Shown piece after piece: positions 36,463-45,869 of a stretch of 64,000 nt of DNA. This stretch comes from Micropruina sonneratiae. GTDB taxonomy: Bacteria; Actinomycetota; Actinomycetes; Propionibacteriales; Propionibacteriaceae. How positions within the stretch are numbered: the first letter of the stretch is position 1; the number at the start of each line of letters is the position of its first letter. Made by a program: the position numbers and the translations under genes. The stretch is taken from contig NZ_JAPDHX010000003.1 of NCBI RefSeq assembly GCF_025972045.1, positions 372,001 through 436,000 on the forward strand, given 5' to 3'. The notes under the pieces are model-generated. The model made no database searches, was not told the DNA's origin, and worked only from the letters and a program-made list of their open reading frames with translations.

Positions 36463-37986
36463 ATGGCCATTCCGTCCTTCGTCGACGCTGCGACCCTGAC
36501 GGTCGCCGGCGGCAACGGTGGGCACGGCTGCGCGTCCATCCACCGGGAGAAGTTCAAGCCGCTGGGCGGCCCCGACGGCGGCAACGGCGGCAACGGAGGA
36601 TCGGTGATCCTGCGCGTCGAGCCGGGGTTGACCACCCTGGTCGAGTACCACCGGCAGTCCCAGCGCCGGGCCCAGAACGGACAACCCGGCAAGGGCGACC
36701 ATGCCAACGGTGCCAATGGTGAGGACGTCGTGCTCGCGGTACCCGACGGCACGGTCGTCCATGATGCCGACACCGGCGCCGTCCTCGCCGACCTGGTCGG
36801 GGCGGACGCCGAGGTGGTCGTCGCCGCGGGCGGGCGCGGGGGGCTCGGCAACGCCGCGCTGGCGTCCTCCTCGCGCAAGGCGCCCGGTTTCGCACTGCTC
36901 GGCGAGGAGGGGGAGAGTCGGCGGGTCACCCTCGAGTTGAAGGTGCTGGCCGACGTCGGTCTGGTGGGCTTCCCGAGCGCGGGCAAGTCGTCGCTGATCG
37001 CCGCCATCAGCCGGGCCCGGCCCAAGATCGCCGACTATCCGTTCACTACCCTGATCCCGAACCTGGGCGTTGTGGTCGCGGGCGAGGTGACGTTCACCGT
37101 CGCCGACGTGCCCGGACTGATCGAGGGGGCGTCAGAGGGCCGCGGGCTCGGCCACGACTTTCTGCGGCACATCGAACGGTGCCAGGCGATCGTGCACGTC
37201 ATCGACTGCGCCACCTACGAGCCCGGCCGCGATCCGTTGACCGACCTGGACGTGATCGAGGCCGAGCTGGCCGCCCACGGCGGGCTGGAGGACCGGCCGC
37301 GGATGGTGGCGCTGAACAAGGTGGACGTGATCGACGCCGCCGAGCTGGCCGACATCGTCCGGCCCGACGTGGAGGCCCGCGGGCTGCCCTGCTTCGCCAT
37401 CTCGACCAAGACCGGCGAGGGGCTGCAGGCGCTCACGTTCGCGATGGCCGACCTGGTCGCCGAGCGCCGGGCGTCCGCCCCCAGGCCCGAGCCGAAACGC
37501 ATCGTCATCCGGCCCACCCCCGTCGCGGGCGGTCCCGAGTTCTCGATCCGCCGGCAGGGTGACGGCGAGGGCGGCTTCGTCTGGCGGGTGCGCGGCGAGA
37601 AGCCCGAACGATGGGTGCGGCAGACCGACTTCGGCAACGGTGAGGCGGTCGGGTACCTGGCCGACCGGTTCGCCCGGTTGGGCATCGAGGATGCCTTGCT
37701 GGCAGAGGGCGCCCGCGCCGGAGATGCGGTCGCCATCGGAGGCGGAGACAGTCCGGTCGTGTTCGACTTCGCCCCTCAGGTCGAGATCGGCGCCGAGCTG
37801 CTGTCGCGCCGTGGCGAGGACCAGCGGCTGTTCGACGAGCGCGAGTCGGTGAAGCGGCGGCGCGCCCTCGACGCCGAGTACCACGCGGCGAAGGCCGCCC
37901 AACGGAGCACGCGGCTGGCCTCGGAGGGCTACCACCCACCCGATGCCGACGAGGACGACCTTGACCGGCCCGGGAACGACGAATGA
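36463..37986 (+). CDS. obgE: Obg family GTPase (CgtA)
   Basis: The 507-residue product has the three Obg parts. The glycine-rich N-terminal Obg fold includes [20 protein letters not shown] and [14 protein letters not shown]. The GTPase domain carries G1 GFPSAGKSS, the [12 protein letters not shown] switch, DVPG, NKVD and the SAK-like ISTKTGEG. The C-terminal OCT domain includes [20 protein letters not shown], a feature of actinobacterial and Firmicutes members. Obg binds the 50S subunit and couples ribosome assembly to nucleotide state and stress. The stop overlaps the proB start by four bases. Confidence 0.95.
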   Translation: MAIPSFVDAATLTVAGGNGGHGCASIHREKFKPLGGPDGGNGGNGGSVILRVEPGLTTLVEYHRQSQRRAQNGQPGKGDHANGANGEDVVLAVPDGTVVHDADTGAVLADLVGADAEVVVAAGGRGGLGNAALASSSRKAPGFALLGEEGESRRVTLELKVLADVGLVGFPSAGKSSLIAAISRARPKIADYPFTTLIPNLGVVVAGEVTFTVADVPGLIEGASEGRGLGHDFLRHIERCQAIVHVIDCATYEPGRDPLTDLDVIEAELAAHGGLEDRPRMVALNKVDVIDAAELADIVRPDVEARGLPCFAISTKTGEGLQALTFAMADLVAERRASAPRPEPKRIVIRPTPVAGGPEFSIRRQGDGEGGFVWRVRGEKPERWVRQTDFGNGEAVGYLADRFARLGIEDALLAEGARAGDAVAIGGGDSPVVFDFAPQVEIGAELLSRRGEDQRLFDERESVKRRRALDAEYHAAKAAQRSTRLASEGYHPPDADEDDLDRPGNDE

Positions 37987-39104
37987 CCGCACGACCCGCG
38001 ATCACCGACGCCCAGCGGATCGTGGTCAAGGTCGGCTCATCGTCGCTGACCGGACGCAACGGGCTGGACGGCGACCGGATGGACGGCCTGGTGGGTGTGC
38101 TGGCGGGTCTGCGGGCGGCCGGCAAGGACGTCGTGCTGGTGTCGTCCGGTGCGGTCGCCGCGGGCATGCCGGCCCTGGGCATGAAGCATCGGCCGCGTGA
38201 CCTGGCCAGTCAGCAGGCGGCGGCCTCGGTCGGGCAGGGCCTGCTGATCGAACGCTACGACGCGCTGTTCGCAGCCCACGGGCTCGTGGTCGGCCAGGTG
38301 CTGCTCACCGTCGACGACCTGACCAGGCAGGCCAACTACCGCAACGCGCTGCGCACGTTCACCCGGCTGCTGCAGCTGGGTGCCGTCCCGGTCGTCAACG
38401 AGAACGACACCGTCGCCACCCACGAGATCCGGTTCGGCGACAACGACCGCCTGGCCGCCCTGGTGGCCCACCTGGTGCAGGCGGACGCCCTGCTACTGCT
38501 GTCCGACGTCGAGGCGCTCTACACCAGGCACCCGTCCGAACCGGGGGCGGAGAAGCTGAGCGAGGTCGCCGACGTCGACGACCTGGACGTGGACACCAGC
38601 CGGATCGGCTCGGCGGTGGGCACCGGCGGCATGTCCACCAAGTTGCAGGCGGCCAGGATCGCTACCGCCGGCGGCATCCCGGTGGTGCTGGCCTCCTTCG
38701 CCGACCATGCCGCGGCGCTGGCGGGCGACGATGTCGGCACCCTGTTCCATCCCACCGGCAAGAAGCGTTCGCGGCGGCTGATGTGGCTGGCCTATTCGTC
38801 GCAGGCCAAGGGTGACCTGGTGCTGGACGCCGGCGCGGTCCGGGCGGTGCTGGAGCGCAAGGCGTCCCTGCTGCCGGCCGGGGTGATCGCGGTGCACGGT
38901 GATTTCCTGGCCGGCGAGCCGGTCCGGCTGCTCGATCCGGCCGGCGCGGTGATCGCCCGGGGCATCGTCAACTACGACGCCGCCGACCTGCCCGGACTCC
39001 TGGGCCGCAGCACCCACCAACTGGTCGAGGAGCGGGGGCCGGAGTTCGACCGCGAGGTCGTCCACCGCGATGCGCTGGTCGTGAAGCTGCGCAAGGCACG
39101 CTGA
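37983..39104 (+). CDS. proB: Glutamate 5-kinase
   Basis: The 373-residue product catalyses the first step of proline synthesis, phosphorylation of glutamate by ATP. The amino-acid kinase domain begins [16 protein letters not shown] and includes [36 protein letters not shown] and [16 protein letters not shown]. The C-terminal third is a PUA domain ([20 protein letters not shown]). Length and motifs are normal. ATG at 37983 overlaps the obgE stop. The partner gene proA lies 8.5 kb away beyond an inserted sugar-acid cassette, although the two are usually adjacent. Confidence 0.95.
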   Translation: MTARPAITDAQRIVVKVGSSSLTGRNGLDGDRMDGLVGVLAGLRAAGKDVVLVSSGAVAAGMPALGMKHRPRDLASQQAAASVGQGLLIERYDALFAAHGLVVGQVLLTVDDLTRQANYRNALRTFTRLLQLGAVPVVNENDTVATHEIRFGDNDRLAALVAHLVQADALLLLSDVEALYTRHPSEPGAEKLSEVADVDDLDVDTSRIGSAVGTGGMSTKLQAARIATAGGIPVVLASFADHAAALAGDDVGTLFHPTGKKRSRRLMWLAYSSQAKGDLVLDAGAVRAVLERKASLLPAGVIAVHGDFLAGEPVRLLDPAGAVIARGIVNYDAADLPGLLGRSTHQLVEERGPEFDREVVHRDALVVKLRKAR

Positions 39105-39124
39105 CCGTCACCGTTCAGCGCCGG

Positions 39125-39152
39125 AGAGATCCCGGCGTACGCCTGGATGACG
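39125..39152. repeat. Degenerate inverted copy of the dispersed palindromic repeat
   Basis: The bases AGAGATCCCGG ... GGATGACG match, in reverse orientation, the repeat at 39181-39210 with a few changes in the centre. Together the two could fold into a larger hairpin between proB and the regulator gene. Confidence 0.6.
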
Positions 39153-39157
39153 AGGCC

Positions 39158-39970
39158 CTACTGGGGTGGGCCCAGAGATTCGTCATCCCGGGCTTGCCCC
39201 GGGATCTCTGGTGAGAGTCTGGGCGCCCAGAGGCTGAACCCTTCGGGCAGCAGGGGCGGCAGCAGCCGGCGGATCAGCGCCGCCAGCTCGCTCTGCCGCT
39301 CGACGGTCAACCGCTCGGCCTGCATCGTGACCGACACGGCCGCGACCACCGCACCGCCCTGCATCAGCGCCACACCCATGCAGGCGACCCCCGGCTCGTT
39401 CTCCTCCAACTCCGTGGAGTAGCCGCGGCTGCGCGTGGTGCGGAGCACGCCCGCCAGTTCGTCGGGACTGACCGGCCGGCGATGCAGGTAGGCGGGCAGC
39501 TGGTCGTCGGGGACGCCGCGGGCGGCCAGCAGGGCGCGCCCCATGGCCGAGGTCGCCGCCGCGGTCCGCTGACCCACCTGCGACCAGACGCGGATCGCGC
39601 GATCGGTCTCCACCTTGTCGACGTAGAGCACCTCGTCGCCCATCAGCACGCCCAGGTGCACCAGCTCGTCGGCCTCGCGGGACAACGCCACCAGCGCCGG
39701 ATGCAGCGCGAGGGCGAGGGTCTGCGGTGTGGCGAAGCCGTCGCCGAGTGCCATGGCCGCCGAGCCGAGCAGGTAGTCGCCGTTGACGCCGGACTGGTTG
39801 ACGAAACCGCGTGACCGCATAGTCGACAGGGCCCGATAGGCGGTCGACTTGTTCACCCCGGTCGCGCTCGAGAGCTCGGCCAGCGACGCGCCCTCGGGCC
39901 CGGCCGCGGCCACTGCGGTCAGCAGGCTGAGCGCACGGTCGATGGCTTCTACGCGCGGTGTCTCGCTCAT
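39158..39970 (-). CDS. IclR family transcriptional regulator
   Basis: The 270-residue product has an N-terminal winged helix (ASLAELSSATGVNKSTAYRA, residues 28-47) and an effector domain with VLYVDKVETDRAIRVWSQVG, AMGRALLAARG and GYSTELEENEPGVACMGVAL, the ordinary IclR plan. It is divergent from the eda operon and very likely represses it, releasing DNA on binding a sugar acid or its aldolase product. ATG at 39970 is the start that best fits the family. The C-terminal tail SPEIPGQARDDESLGPPQ is not IclR sequence: it is read from a dispersed palindromic repeat lying across the 3' end, so the gene was extended by the repeat. Confidence 0.88.
   Translation of the reverse strand: MSETPRVEAIDRALSLLTAVAAAGPEGASLAELSSATGVNKSTAYRALSTMRSRGFVNQSGVNGDYLLGSAAMALGDGFATPQTLALALHPALVALSREADELVHLGVLMGDEVLYVDKVETDRAIRVWSQVGQRTAAATSAMGRALLAARGVPDDQLPAYLHRRPVSPDELAGVLRTTRSRGYSTELEENEPGVACMGVALMQGGAVVAAVSVTMQAERLTVERQSELAALIRRLLPPLLPEGFSLWAPRLSPEIPGQARDDESLGPPQ
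39181..39210. repeat. Dispersed palindromic repeat, copy 1
   Basis: CGTCATCCCGGGCTTGCCCC followed by GGGATCTCTG. The core CCCGGG-CTTGC-CCCGGG is a hairpin. The first 28 bases are identical to those of the copy at 50771-50800. The copy supplies the reading frame for the C-terminal tail of the IclR gene. Confidence 0.85.
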
Positions 39971-39989
39971 AGACCGATCATGCCTCGAC

Positions 39990-40100
39990 GTTTCGCTCAA
40001 TGCAACGAACGGTGCTCCCAAAGAAATCAGGCTTGCAGATTGCTGCACGTTCATGCCAGAATGTTTCATACAACGAATCTTCCGTTTCAATGAATGAAAT
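39990..40100 (+). promoter_or_regulatory. Divergent operator-promoter region of the sugar-acid cassette
   Basis: This is the lowest-GC stretch nearby. Three related sites are seen: 39990-40010 (GTTTC ... CGAAC), 40063-40077 (GTTTCATACAACGAA) and 40084-40100 (GTTTCAATGAATGAAAT), with GTTTC and GAA half-sites as in IclR-type operators such as KdgR. A TTGCAG at 40033-40038 and CAGAAT at 40057-40062, 18 bases apart, could be the rightward promoter, leaving two sites downstream of it where a repressor would block transcription. Confidence 0.5.
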
Positions 40101-40108
40101 GAGTTGAG

Positions 40109-40735
40109 ATGTCTCTCACCGAAGAGATCCTCGCCCGCCGGATTGTTCCCGTCGTCGTCGTCAACGACGCCTCCCGCGCGTCCGGCCTCGCCGACGCACT
40201 CGTCGCCGGCGACCTGCCCGTGGCGGAAGTGACGTTGCGCACCGCTGCGGCTCCCGAGGTCATCGCGACCATGGCGAAGAAGCCGGGACTCCTGGTCGGC
40301 GCCGGCACCGTGCTCACCCCCGGTCAGGTCGATCTGGCGGTGGACGCCGGCGCGACGTTCCTGGTCAGCCCCGGCTACAGCCCGGCCACGGTCGCCCGTG
40401 CCTCGGAGCGGGGCGTCCCGATCGTGCCCGGCACCGTCACCCCCAGTGAGGTGATGGCCGCACTGGCGGCGGGGCTCACCACCCTGAAGTTCTTCCCCGC
40501 CTCGAACTACGGCGGGGCCGGCACGCTGAAGGCCTTCTCGTCGGTCTTCCAGCAGGCCAGGTTCGTGCCCACCGGCGGCGTGTCCGCCGGCAACCTCAGC
40601 GACTACCTGAGCCTGCCGAACGTCCCTGCCGTCGGGGGTTCGTGGATGGTGCCCGCCAAGACGGTCGACGCCGGTGACTTCGACACCATCCAATCCCTGT
40701 GCAGTGAAGCGGTGGCCGCTGCCGCCGACGAGTGA
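40109..40735 (+). CDS. eda: KDPG/KHG aldolase
   Basis: The 208-residue product cleaves 2-keto-3-deoxy-6-phosphogluconate to pyruvate and glyceraldehyde-3-phosphate, and may also act on 4-hydroxy-2-oxoglutarate. Class I aldolase features are the Schiff-base Lys127 in LTTLKFFPAS, Glu40 in VAEVTLRT and VGAGTVLTPGQVDLAVDAGA. The C-terminal FVPTGGVSAGNLSDYL is also standard. First gene of the rightward sugar-acid operon; the kinase that makes its substrate follows 51 bases on. Confidence 0.93.
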   Translation: MSLTEEILARRIVPVVVVNDASRASGLADALVAGDLPVAEVTLRTAAAPEVIATMAKKPGLLVGAGTVLTPGQVDLAVDAGATFLVSPGYSPATVARASERGVPIVPGTVTPSEVMAALAAGLTTLKFFPASNYGGAGTLKAFSSVFQQARFVPTGGVSAGNLSDYLSLPNVPAVGGSWMVPAKTVDAGDFDTIQSLCSEAVAAAADE

Positions 40736-40786
40736 CCAGCCGAACCACCCCGTCCCGTTCGACCGACCCCCCGAGGAATTCGACCC

Positions 40787-41893
40787 ATGCCCAATCAACT
40801 CACTCTGCGGCCCGCCGACGAGTGCCGCTATGACGCCCTCGCCCTCGGCGAGGTGATGCTGCGGCTCGATCCCGGCGAGTTCCGCATCCGGACCGCCCGC
40901 AGCTTCACCGCGTGGGAAGGCGGCGGCGAGTACAACGTCGTGCGGGGCCTGAGCCGGGTGTTCGGCCAGCGCGCCGGTGTCATCACCGCTTTGGTGGACG
41001 ACGAGGTCGGCCACCTGATCGAGGGCTTCATCATGGCCGGCGGGGTGGACACCTCGCTGATCCACTGGGCGCCCTCGGACGGCGTGGGCCGCACCGTGCG
41101 CAACGGCCTCAACTTCACCGAGCGCGGCTTCGGCGTCCGCGGCGCCAAGGGCGTCAACGACCGCGGCAACACCGCGATCTCGCAGCTCAGCCCCGACGAC
41201 GTCGACTTCGACCACATCTTCGGCGCCCTCGGCGTCCGCTGGCTGCACACCGGCGGCATCTTCGCCGCGCTGTCCCAGACCAGCGCCGCCACCGCGCTGG
41301 CGGCGATGAAGGCGGCCAAGAAGTACGGCACGATCGTCTCCTACGACCTCAACTACCGGCCCAGCCTGTGGAAGAGCATCGGCGGCCAGGAGCGTGCCCA
41401 GCAGGTCAACCGCGAGCTCGCCGAGTACGTCGACGTGATGATCGGCAACGAGGAGGACTTCACGGCCTCGCTCGGCTTCGAGATCGAGGGTGTGGACGAG
41501 AACCTCACCGAGCTGCCGATCGACGGCTTCGCCCGGATGATCGAGACCGCCGCCGCGGCGTTCCCGAACTTCCAGGTGATCGCCACTACGTTGCGGGCCG
41601 TGCATTCGGCCTCCGACAACGACTGGAGCGCGCTGGCCTGGTCTCCGGCGGACGGCCTCAAGCGGGCCGCCGACCGCAAGCACCTGGAGATCCTCGACCG
41701 GGTCGGCGGCGGTGACTCGTTCGCCTCCGGCCTGTCCTTTGGCCTGATCAGCGGCGAGGACATCCAGACCGCCGTCGAGTACGGCGCGGCGCACGGTGCC
41801 CTGGCGATGACCACTCCCGGCGACACCACCATGGCCACCAAGGCCGAGGTGCTGAAGCTGGCCGGCGGCGGCAGCGCCCGGGTGGATCGGTGA
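40787..41893 (+). CDS. kdgK: PfkB family sugar kinase, probably 2-keto-3-deoxygluconate kinase
   Basis: The 368-residue product is a ribokinase/PfkB member: ALGEVMLRLDPGEFRIRTAR at the start, GGGEYNVVRGLSRVFG for substrate binding, SYDLNYRPSLW near residues 185-195, and the phosphate-transfer loop DRVGGGDSFASGL with the catalytic Asp near residue 309. A kinase between an aldolase for KDPG and a mannonate dehydratase most simply makes KDPG from 2-keto-3-deoxygluconate. The length of 368 exceeds the usual 310-340 and a longer mid-region is present. The stop overlaps the next start (GTGA at 41890). Confidence 0.82.
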   Translation: MPNQLTLRPADECRYDALALGEVMLRLDPGEFRIRTARSFTAWEGGGEYNVVRGLSRVFGQRAGVITALVDDEVGHLIEGFIMAGGVDTSLIHWAPSDGVGRTVRNGLNFTERGFGVRGAKGVNDRGNTAISQLSPDDVDFDHIFGALGVRWLHTGGIFAALSQTSAATALAAMKAAKKYGTIVSYDLNYRPSLWKSIGGQERAQQVNRELAEYVDVMIGNEEDFTASLGFEIEGVDENLTELPIDGFARMIETAAAAFPNFQVIATTLRAVHSASDNDWSALAWSPADGLKRAADRKHLEILDRVGGGDSFASGLSFGLISGEDIQTAVEYGAAHGALAMTTPGDTTMATKAEVLKLAGGGSARVDR

Positions 41894-43116
41894 CGGCCGT
41901 GGGCGATGTCATCGAGAAGGTCGAGGTGCTGGTCTCCAGCCCCACCCGCAACTACGTCACCCTGCGACTGACCACCCGCGACGGCATCGTCGGGCTGGGC
42001 GACGCCACCGTCAACGGACGCGAACTGTCCGTGGCCGCCTACCTGCGCGACCACGTCGGTCCGCTGCTGATCGGCCGCGACCCGGGCCGCATCGAGGACA
42101 CCTGGCAGTACCTGTACCGCGGGGTCTACTGGCGCCGCGGCCCGATCGGCATGGCGGCCATCGGCGCGGTCGACATCGCCCTGTGGGACATCCTCGGCAA
42201 GCGCACCGGGCAGCCGCTCTACCAGTTGTTCGGCGGACGGGTCCGTGACCGGCTGGCCACCTACCGGCACGCCTTCGGCTGGGACCTGCCGGCCCTGCTC
42301 GAACAGGTGGACGCGCACCGCGAAGCCGGCTTCACCAACATCCGGGTGCAGACCGGCGTGCCGGAACTCGACGTCGTCTACGGGGTCACCAAGGACGGCC
42401 CGGTATACGAGCCGGCCGGCAAGGCCGCCGCGCCAGCCGAGGAGACTTGGGACGCCGAGGCCTACGTCCGCTACGTGCCCGGCGTGATCGCCGGCGTCCG
42501 TGAGCATGTCGGTCCCGGCGTGAACCTGCTGCACGACGCGCACCACCGCCTCACCCCGATCCAGGCCGCCCGGCTGGGCAAGGCACTGGAGGAGGTGGGC
42601 ATGTTCTGGCTCGAGGACGTCACCCCGGCCGAGGACCAGGAGGCGCTGCGGCTGGTGCGTCAGCACACCACCACGCCGCTGGCCATCGGTGAGGTGTTCA
42701 ACACGATCTGGGACTGCCAGTACCTGATCTCCAACCGGCTGATCGACTACATCCGGGCCGCGGTGGTGCACGCCGGCGGGATCAGCCACATCCGCAAGAT
42801 CTTCGCGCTGGCAGAGGTGCACGGCGTCCAGGCGGCGCCGCACGGGCCGTCCGACGTCTCGCCGATCTCGCTGGCGGCGTCGATTCACCTGGGCGTGGCG
42901 ACCCACAATTTCGCCATCCAGGAGTACATGGGCTACCCGGACCTGGTGCACGAGGCGTTTCCGCACGCCTGGAGTGTCGAGGCCGGCCACCTGCAGCCCG
43001 GCGACGAGCCCGGCCTCGGTGTCAGCCTCAACGAGGAACTGCACAGCCCCGACGACTATGAGCCCGCCTACCTGCCAGTCGCCCGCCGGCGCGACGGCAC
43101 CCTCACAGATTGGTGA
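41890..43116 (+). CDS. Mannonate dehydratase-like enolase superfamily enzyme (ManD/RspA)
   Basis: The 408-residue product belongs to the ManD/RspA branch of the enolase superfamily. It has the capping-domain block WQYLYRGVYWRRGPIGMAAI, YRHAFGWDLPALLEQ, metal ligands in LLHDAHHRLTP (Asp), WLEDVTPAEDQ (Glu) and IGEVFNTIWDCQ (Glu), and the C-terminal AAPHGPSDVSPISLAA with the catalytic-side His. True ManD enzymes dehydrate D-mannonate to 2-keto-3-deoxygluconate, which fits the neighbouring kinase and aldolase. Members with lower activity use gluconate instead, so the exact substrate is open. GTG 41890 overlaps the kinase stop. Confidence 0.85.
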   Translation: MTAVGDVIEKVEVLVSSPTRNYVTLRLTTRDGIVGLGDATVNGRELSVAAYLRDHVGPLLIGRDPGRIEDTWQYLYRGVYWRRGPIGMAAIGAVDIALWDILGKRTGQPLYQLFGGRVRDRLATYRHAFGWDLPALLEQVDAHREAGFTNIRVQTGVPELDVVYGVTKDGPVYEPAGKAAAPAEETWDAEAYVRYVPGVIAGVREHVGPGVNLLHDAHHRLTPIQAARLGKALEEVGMFWLEDVTPAEDQEALRLVRQHTTTPLAIGEVFNTIWDCQYLISNRLIDYIRAAVVHAGGISHIRKIFALAEVHGVQAAPHGPSDVSPISLAASIHLGVATHNFAIQEYMGYPDLVHEAFPHAWSVEAGHLQPGDEPGLGVSLNEELHSPDDYEPAYLPVARRRDGTLTDW

Positions 43117-43119
43117 TCG

Positions 43120-44595
43120 ATGACGATTCAGCCGCTTTCCCGCGCCAGCCTGACGGTCCCCGTTCTGGGCGCCAGCGCGCCGCCGACCCCCGGGATGCTG
43201 CATCTCGGCATCGGTAACTTCCACCGTGCGCACGCCGCCGTCTACACCGCCAAGGCGATGGCGGCCCAGGGCGGTGACTGGGGGATCGTCGCGGTGGCGA
43301 ACCGCAACCGCCGGGTGGTCGACGCCCTCGCGGGGCAGGACCACCTGTACTCGATCCTGGAGCTGTCCAGCGCGGGGGAGCGGGCCGACGTGATGGACGT
43401 CCATCGCGAGACCATGGTCGCCGCCGAACAGACCACGGAGCTGATGGCCCGGATCGCCGATCCGGCCATCCGGATCGTCACCCTGACGATCTCCGAGAAC
43501 GGCTACTGCCGCAACGCGGTCACCGGTGATCTCGACGTCGACGGCGCCCTGGTCAGCGCCGACCTGGCCAACCCGGACGCCCCCCGCACCACCATCGGCC
43601 AACTCGCCGGTGCGCTGATCCGGCGCTACCAGGGCAACGCCGAGCCGATCACCATCCTGTCCTGCGACAACCTGGTCTCCGCCGGGCACACCGCGCACAA
43701 GATGGTCAGCCAGTACCTGCAGGCCACCGCCACCCCGGACGGCTTCCACGACTGGTTCGCGGCCTCGGTGACCTTCCCCAACGCGATGGTCGACCGGATC
43801 GTCCCCGGCACCACGGACGCCACCCGCGCCCGGGTGCGTGAGCTGCTCGGAGTGGTGGACGCCATTCCGGTGCCGGCCGAGCGGTTCAGCATGTGGGTGA
43901 TCGAGGACCGGTTCGCCGCGGGCCGTCCGGCCTGGGAGGAGGCGGGCGCCATCTTCTCCGACGAGGTCGAGGCCTACGAACTGGTGAAGTTGAGGCTGCT
44001 GAACGGCTCGCACTCGCTGATCGCCTACCTGGGCGGGCTGTCGGGCGCCGAGACCATCCCGGCCAGCTTCGGCCAGGACTTCGTCCGCGAGAGCGTCACC
44101 GCGCTGCTCAACGACGAATACCTGCCGAGCATCGAGTTGCCGAGCGGCTTCGACCCGCAGGCCTACATCGCCGAACTGTTCGACCGGTGGAGCAACCACG
44201 CCCTGGGCGATGCCACCGCACGAGTCGGCTCGGACGGCTCACTGAAGCTGCTGCAACGGGTGCCCGACCCGGCGCTGCGGCTGCTCGGCCTGGGCGAGGT
44301 GCCGCAGCAGTTGTCGCTGATGGTGGCCGGCTGGATCGCCTGCGTGGCCCCGCCCGCCGGGTTCGCCCCCGGGCCCATCGCCGACGCCATGGTCGAACCG
44401 GCCCGCGAACGGCTGGCCGAGGTCACCGCCGTCGCCGGCTCGGTCAGGGCCCACGTGGAAGGCATCCTGCGCGGCGGCTTCTTCCCCGACGCGCTGGCCG
44501 CCTCCGATGTCTTCGTCGCCCGGGTCGCCGAGCTCCTCGACATCATCGTCAGCCACGGCGTCCAGGATGCCGCGCGGGCGGCTTTGGACGCCTGA
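43120..44595 (+). CDS. Mannitol dehydrogenase family protein, probably fructuronate reductase
   Basis: The 491-residue product has the polyol-specific long-chain dehydrogenase pattern: LHLGIGNFHRAHAAVY (NAD-binding, near residues 28-43), TLTISENGYCRNAVTG, LSCDNLVSAGHT and the catalytic KLRLLNGSHSLIAYLGGLSG near 289-308 with the active-site Lys. The family covers mannitol 2-dehydrogenase, fructuronate reductase and tagaturonate reductase. Beside a mannonate dehydratase, fructuronate reductase (fructuronate to mannonate, using NADH) is the natural role. It starts three bases after the dehydratase stop. Confidence 0.85.
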   Translation: MTIQPLSRASLTVPVLGASAPPTPGMLHLGIGNFHRAHAAVYTAKAMAAQGGDWGIVAVANRNRRVVDALAGQDHLYSILELSSAGERADVMDVHRETMVAAEQTTELMARIADPAIRIVTLTISENGYCRNAVTGDLDVDGALVSADLANPDAPRTTIGQLAGALIRRYQGNAEPITILSCDNLVSAGHTAHKMVSQYLQATATPDGFHDWFAASVTFPNAMVDRIVPGTTDATRARVRELLGVVDAIPVPAERFSMWVIEDRFAAGRPAWEEAGAIFSDEVEAYELVKLRLLNGSHSLIAYLGGLSGAETIPASFGQDFVRESVTALLNDEYLPSIELPSGFDPQAYIAELFDRWSNHALGDATARVGSDGSLKLLQRVPDPALRLLGLGEVPQQLSLMVAGWIACVAPPAGFAPGPIADAMVEPARERLAEVTAVAGSVRAHVEGILRGGFFPDALAASDVFVARVAELLDIIVSHGVQDAARAALDA

Positions 44596-44652
44596 CCCCT
44601 GCCGGACGAACAACCCAAGACCCGAACACCTCGAACTCACGAAGGACAGTCG

Positions 44653-45687
44653 ATGAAGACCCTGAAGATCCACGGTGCGGAGAACATCACCATCGAGGAC
44701 GCCCCGATTCCCGAGCCCGGCGAGGGAGAGGTGCGGGTGCGGATGCAGTACGGCGGCATCTGCGGCTCCGACCTGCACTACTACTTCCACGGCCGCAACG
44801 GCGCTTTCGTCGTCAACGAGCCGTTCACCCCCGGCCACGAGATGTCCGGCGTGGTCGACCTGGACCCGTCCGGACGCTGGGCGGCCGGCACCCCGGTGAC
44901 CATCGCGCCCGCCACCTACGGGCACTCCGAACCCGGCATCGAGGACCGCAAGTACCTGTGGCCCGGCGGCAGCTACTTCGGGTCGGCGTCCACCACGCCG
45001 CACACCCAGGGCGGCATGAGCGAGTACCGGGTGGTCAAGGACTTCATGATCCGCGAACTGCCCGAGGGGCTGTCGGTGCGCGACGCCTCGCTGGCCGAGC
45101 CGCTGGCCGTCGCCCTGCACGCCATCGCCATCGCCGGCGGTGTGGAGGGCCAGAAGGTGCTGGTGACCGGTTCGGGGCCGATCGGGCTGTGCACGGTCGC
45201 GGCCGCGGTTGCGCTCGGGGCGTCGGAGGTGACCGCCACCGACATGCTGGAGGGCCCGCTACAGCGGGCCAGGGCCGTCGGCGCCGCGCACACCATTCTG
45301 GCCGGTGTGGACGAGGTGCCGGCGCTCACCTATGACCTCGCCTTCGAGTGCTCCGGGGTTGCGCCCGCCGTCAGCCAGGCGCTGGCGGCCGTCCGCCGGG
45401 CGGGCACCGTGGTTCAGGTCGGGATCCTGCCCGCCGACAAGATCGCGGTGAACCTCGAACCGCTGGTGTCGCGCGAGGTGCGCTACTTCGGCACCTTCCG
45501 CTTCGACGACGAGATCGAGGGGGCGGTGACCATGCTCGCCGAGCATCCCGAGATCGCCAAGGTGATCACCCACGTGATCGACGCCGACGACATCGTCGAG
45601 GCCTTCCAGACCGCGCGCAACAGCCAGGAGTCCGGCAAGGTCGTCGTCTCGCTCTGGCTCGACGACGAAGGCCAGGCCACCGCCTGA
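44653..45687 (+). CDS. L-idonate 5-dehydrogenase-like zinc alcohol dehydrogenase
   Basis: The 344-residue medium-chain dehydrogenase keeps the catalytic zinc ligands (Cys in YGGICGSDLHYYFHG and His/Glu in TPGHEMSG) and the coenzyme loop VTGSGPIGLCTVAA. The lobe that normally carries four structural-zinc cysteines instead reads APATYGHSEPGIEDRKYLWP and contains none, so the structural zinc is absent. The His-Gly-rich active-site segment and overall pattern resemble L-idonate 5-dehydrogenase, which interconverts idonate and 5-keto-gluconate. GAAGGACAG precedes the ATG at 44653. It extends the pathway to a second sugar acid. Confidence 0.8.
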   Translation: MKTLKIHGAENITIEDAPIPEPGEGEVRVRMQYGGICGSDLHYYFHGRNGAFVVNEPFTPGHEMSGVVDLDPSGRWAAGTPVTIAPATYGHSEPGIEDRKYLWPGGSYFGSASTTPHTQGGMSEYRVVKDFMIRELPEGLSVRDASLAEPLAVALHAIAIAGGVEGQKVLVTGSGPIGLCTVAAAVALGASEVTATDMLEGPLQRARAVGAAHTILAGVDEVPALTYDLAFECSGVAPAVSQALAAVRRAGTVVQVGILPADKIAVNLEPLVSREVRYFGTFRFDDEIEGAVTMLAEHPEIAKVITHVIDADDIVEAFQTARNSQESGKVVVSLWLDDEGQATA

Positions 45688-45869
45688 GCCGCCCCGGCGC
45701 CCGGCCCCCGGACCGCCGATCACCCGCCCCCACCACAACGCTCACCCGGATACCGATCGCTCGCCCAGCGTGGCGAGCCCTCCGTAGCAGGGGAGCGCCT
45801 GGACAGGCGTCCCACCGCCCGACCAGGCACCGCCCTCACCAACCCAACCCTGCAAAGGAGCAGTTGACG
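45688..45869 (+). other. Spacer with short hairpins before the MFS gene
   Basis: The 182 bases between the dehydrogenase and MFS genes hold two weak hairpins: GCTCGCC/GGCGAGC around 45749-45776, and CGCCTGGACAGGCG near 45796-45809. They may tune transcription into the carrier gene. No gene or clear promoter is seen. Confidence 0.35.

Noticed and set aside
41353-44199. A 948-codon open frame antisense to the sugar-acid genes
   Set aside because: Antisense shadow; the sense strand carries three well-recognised enzymes.
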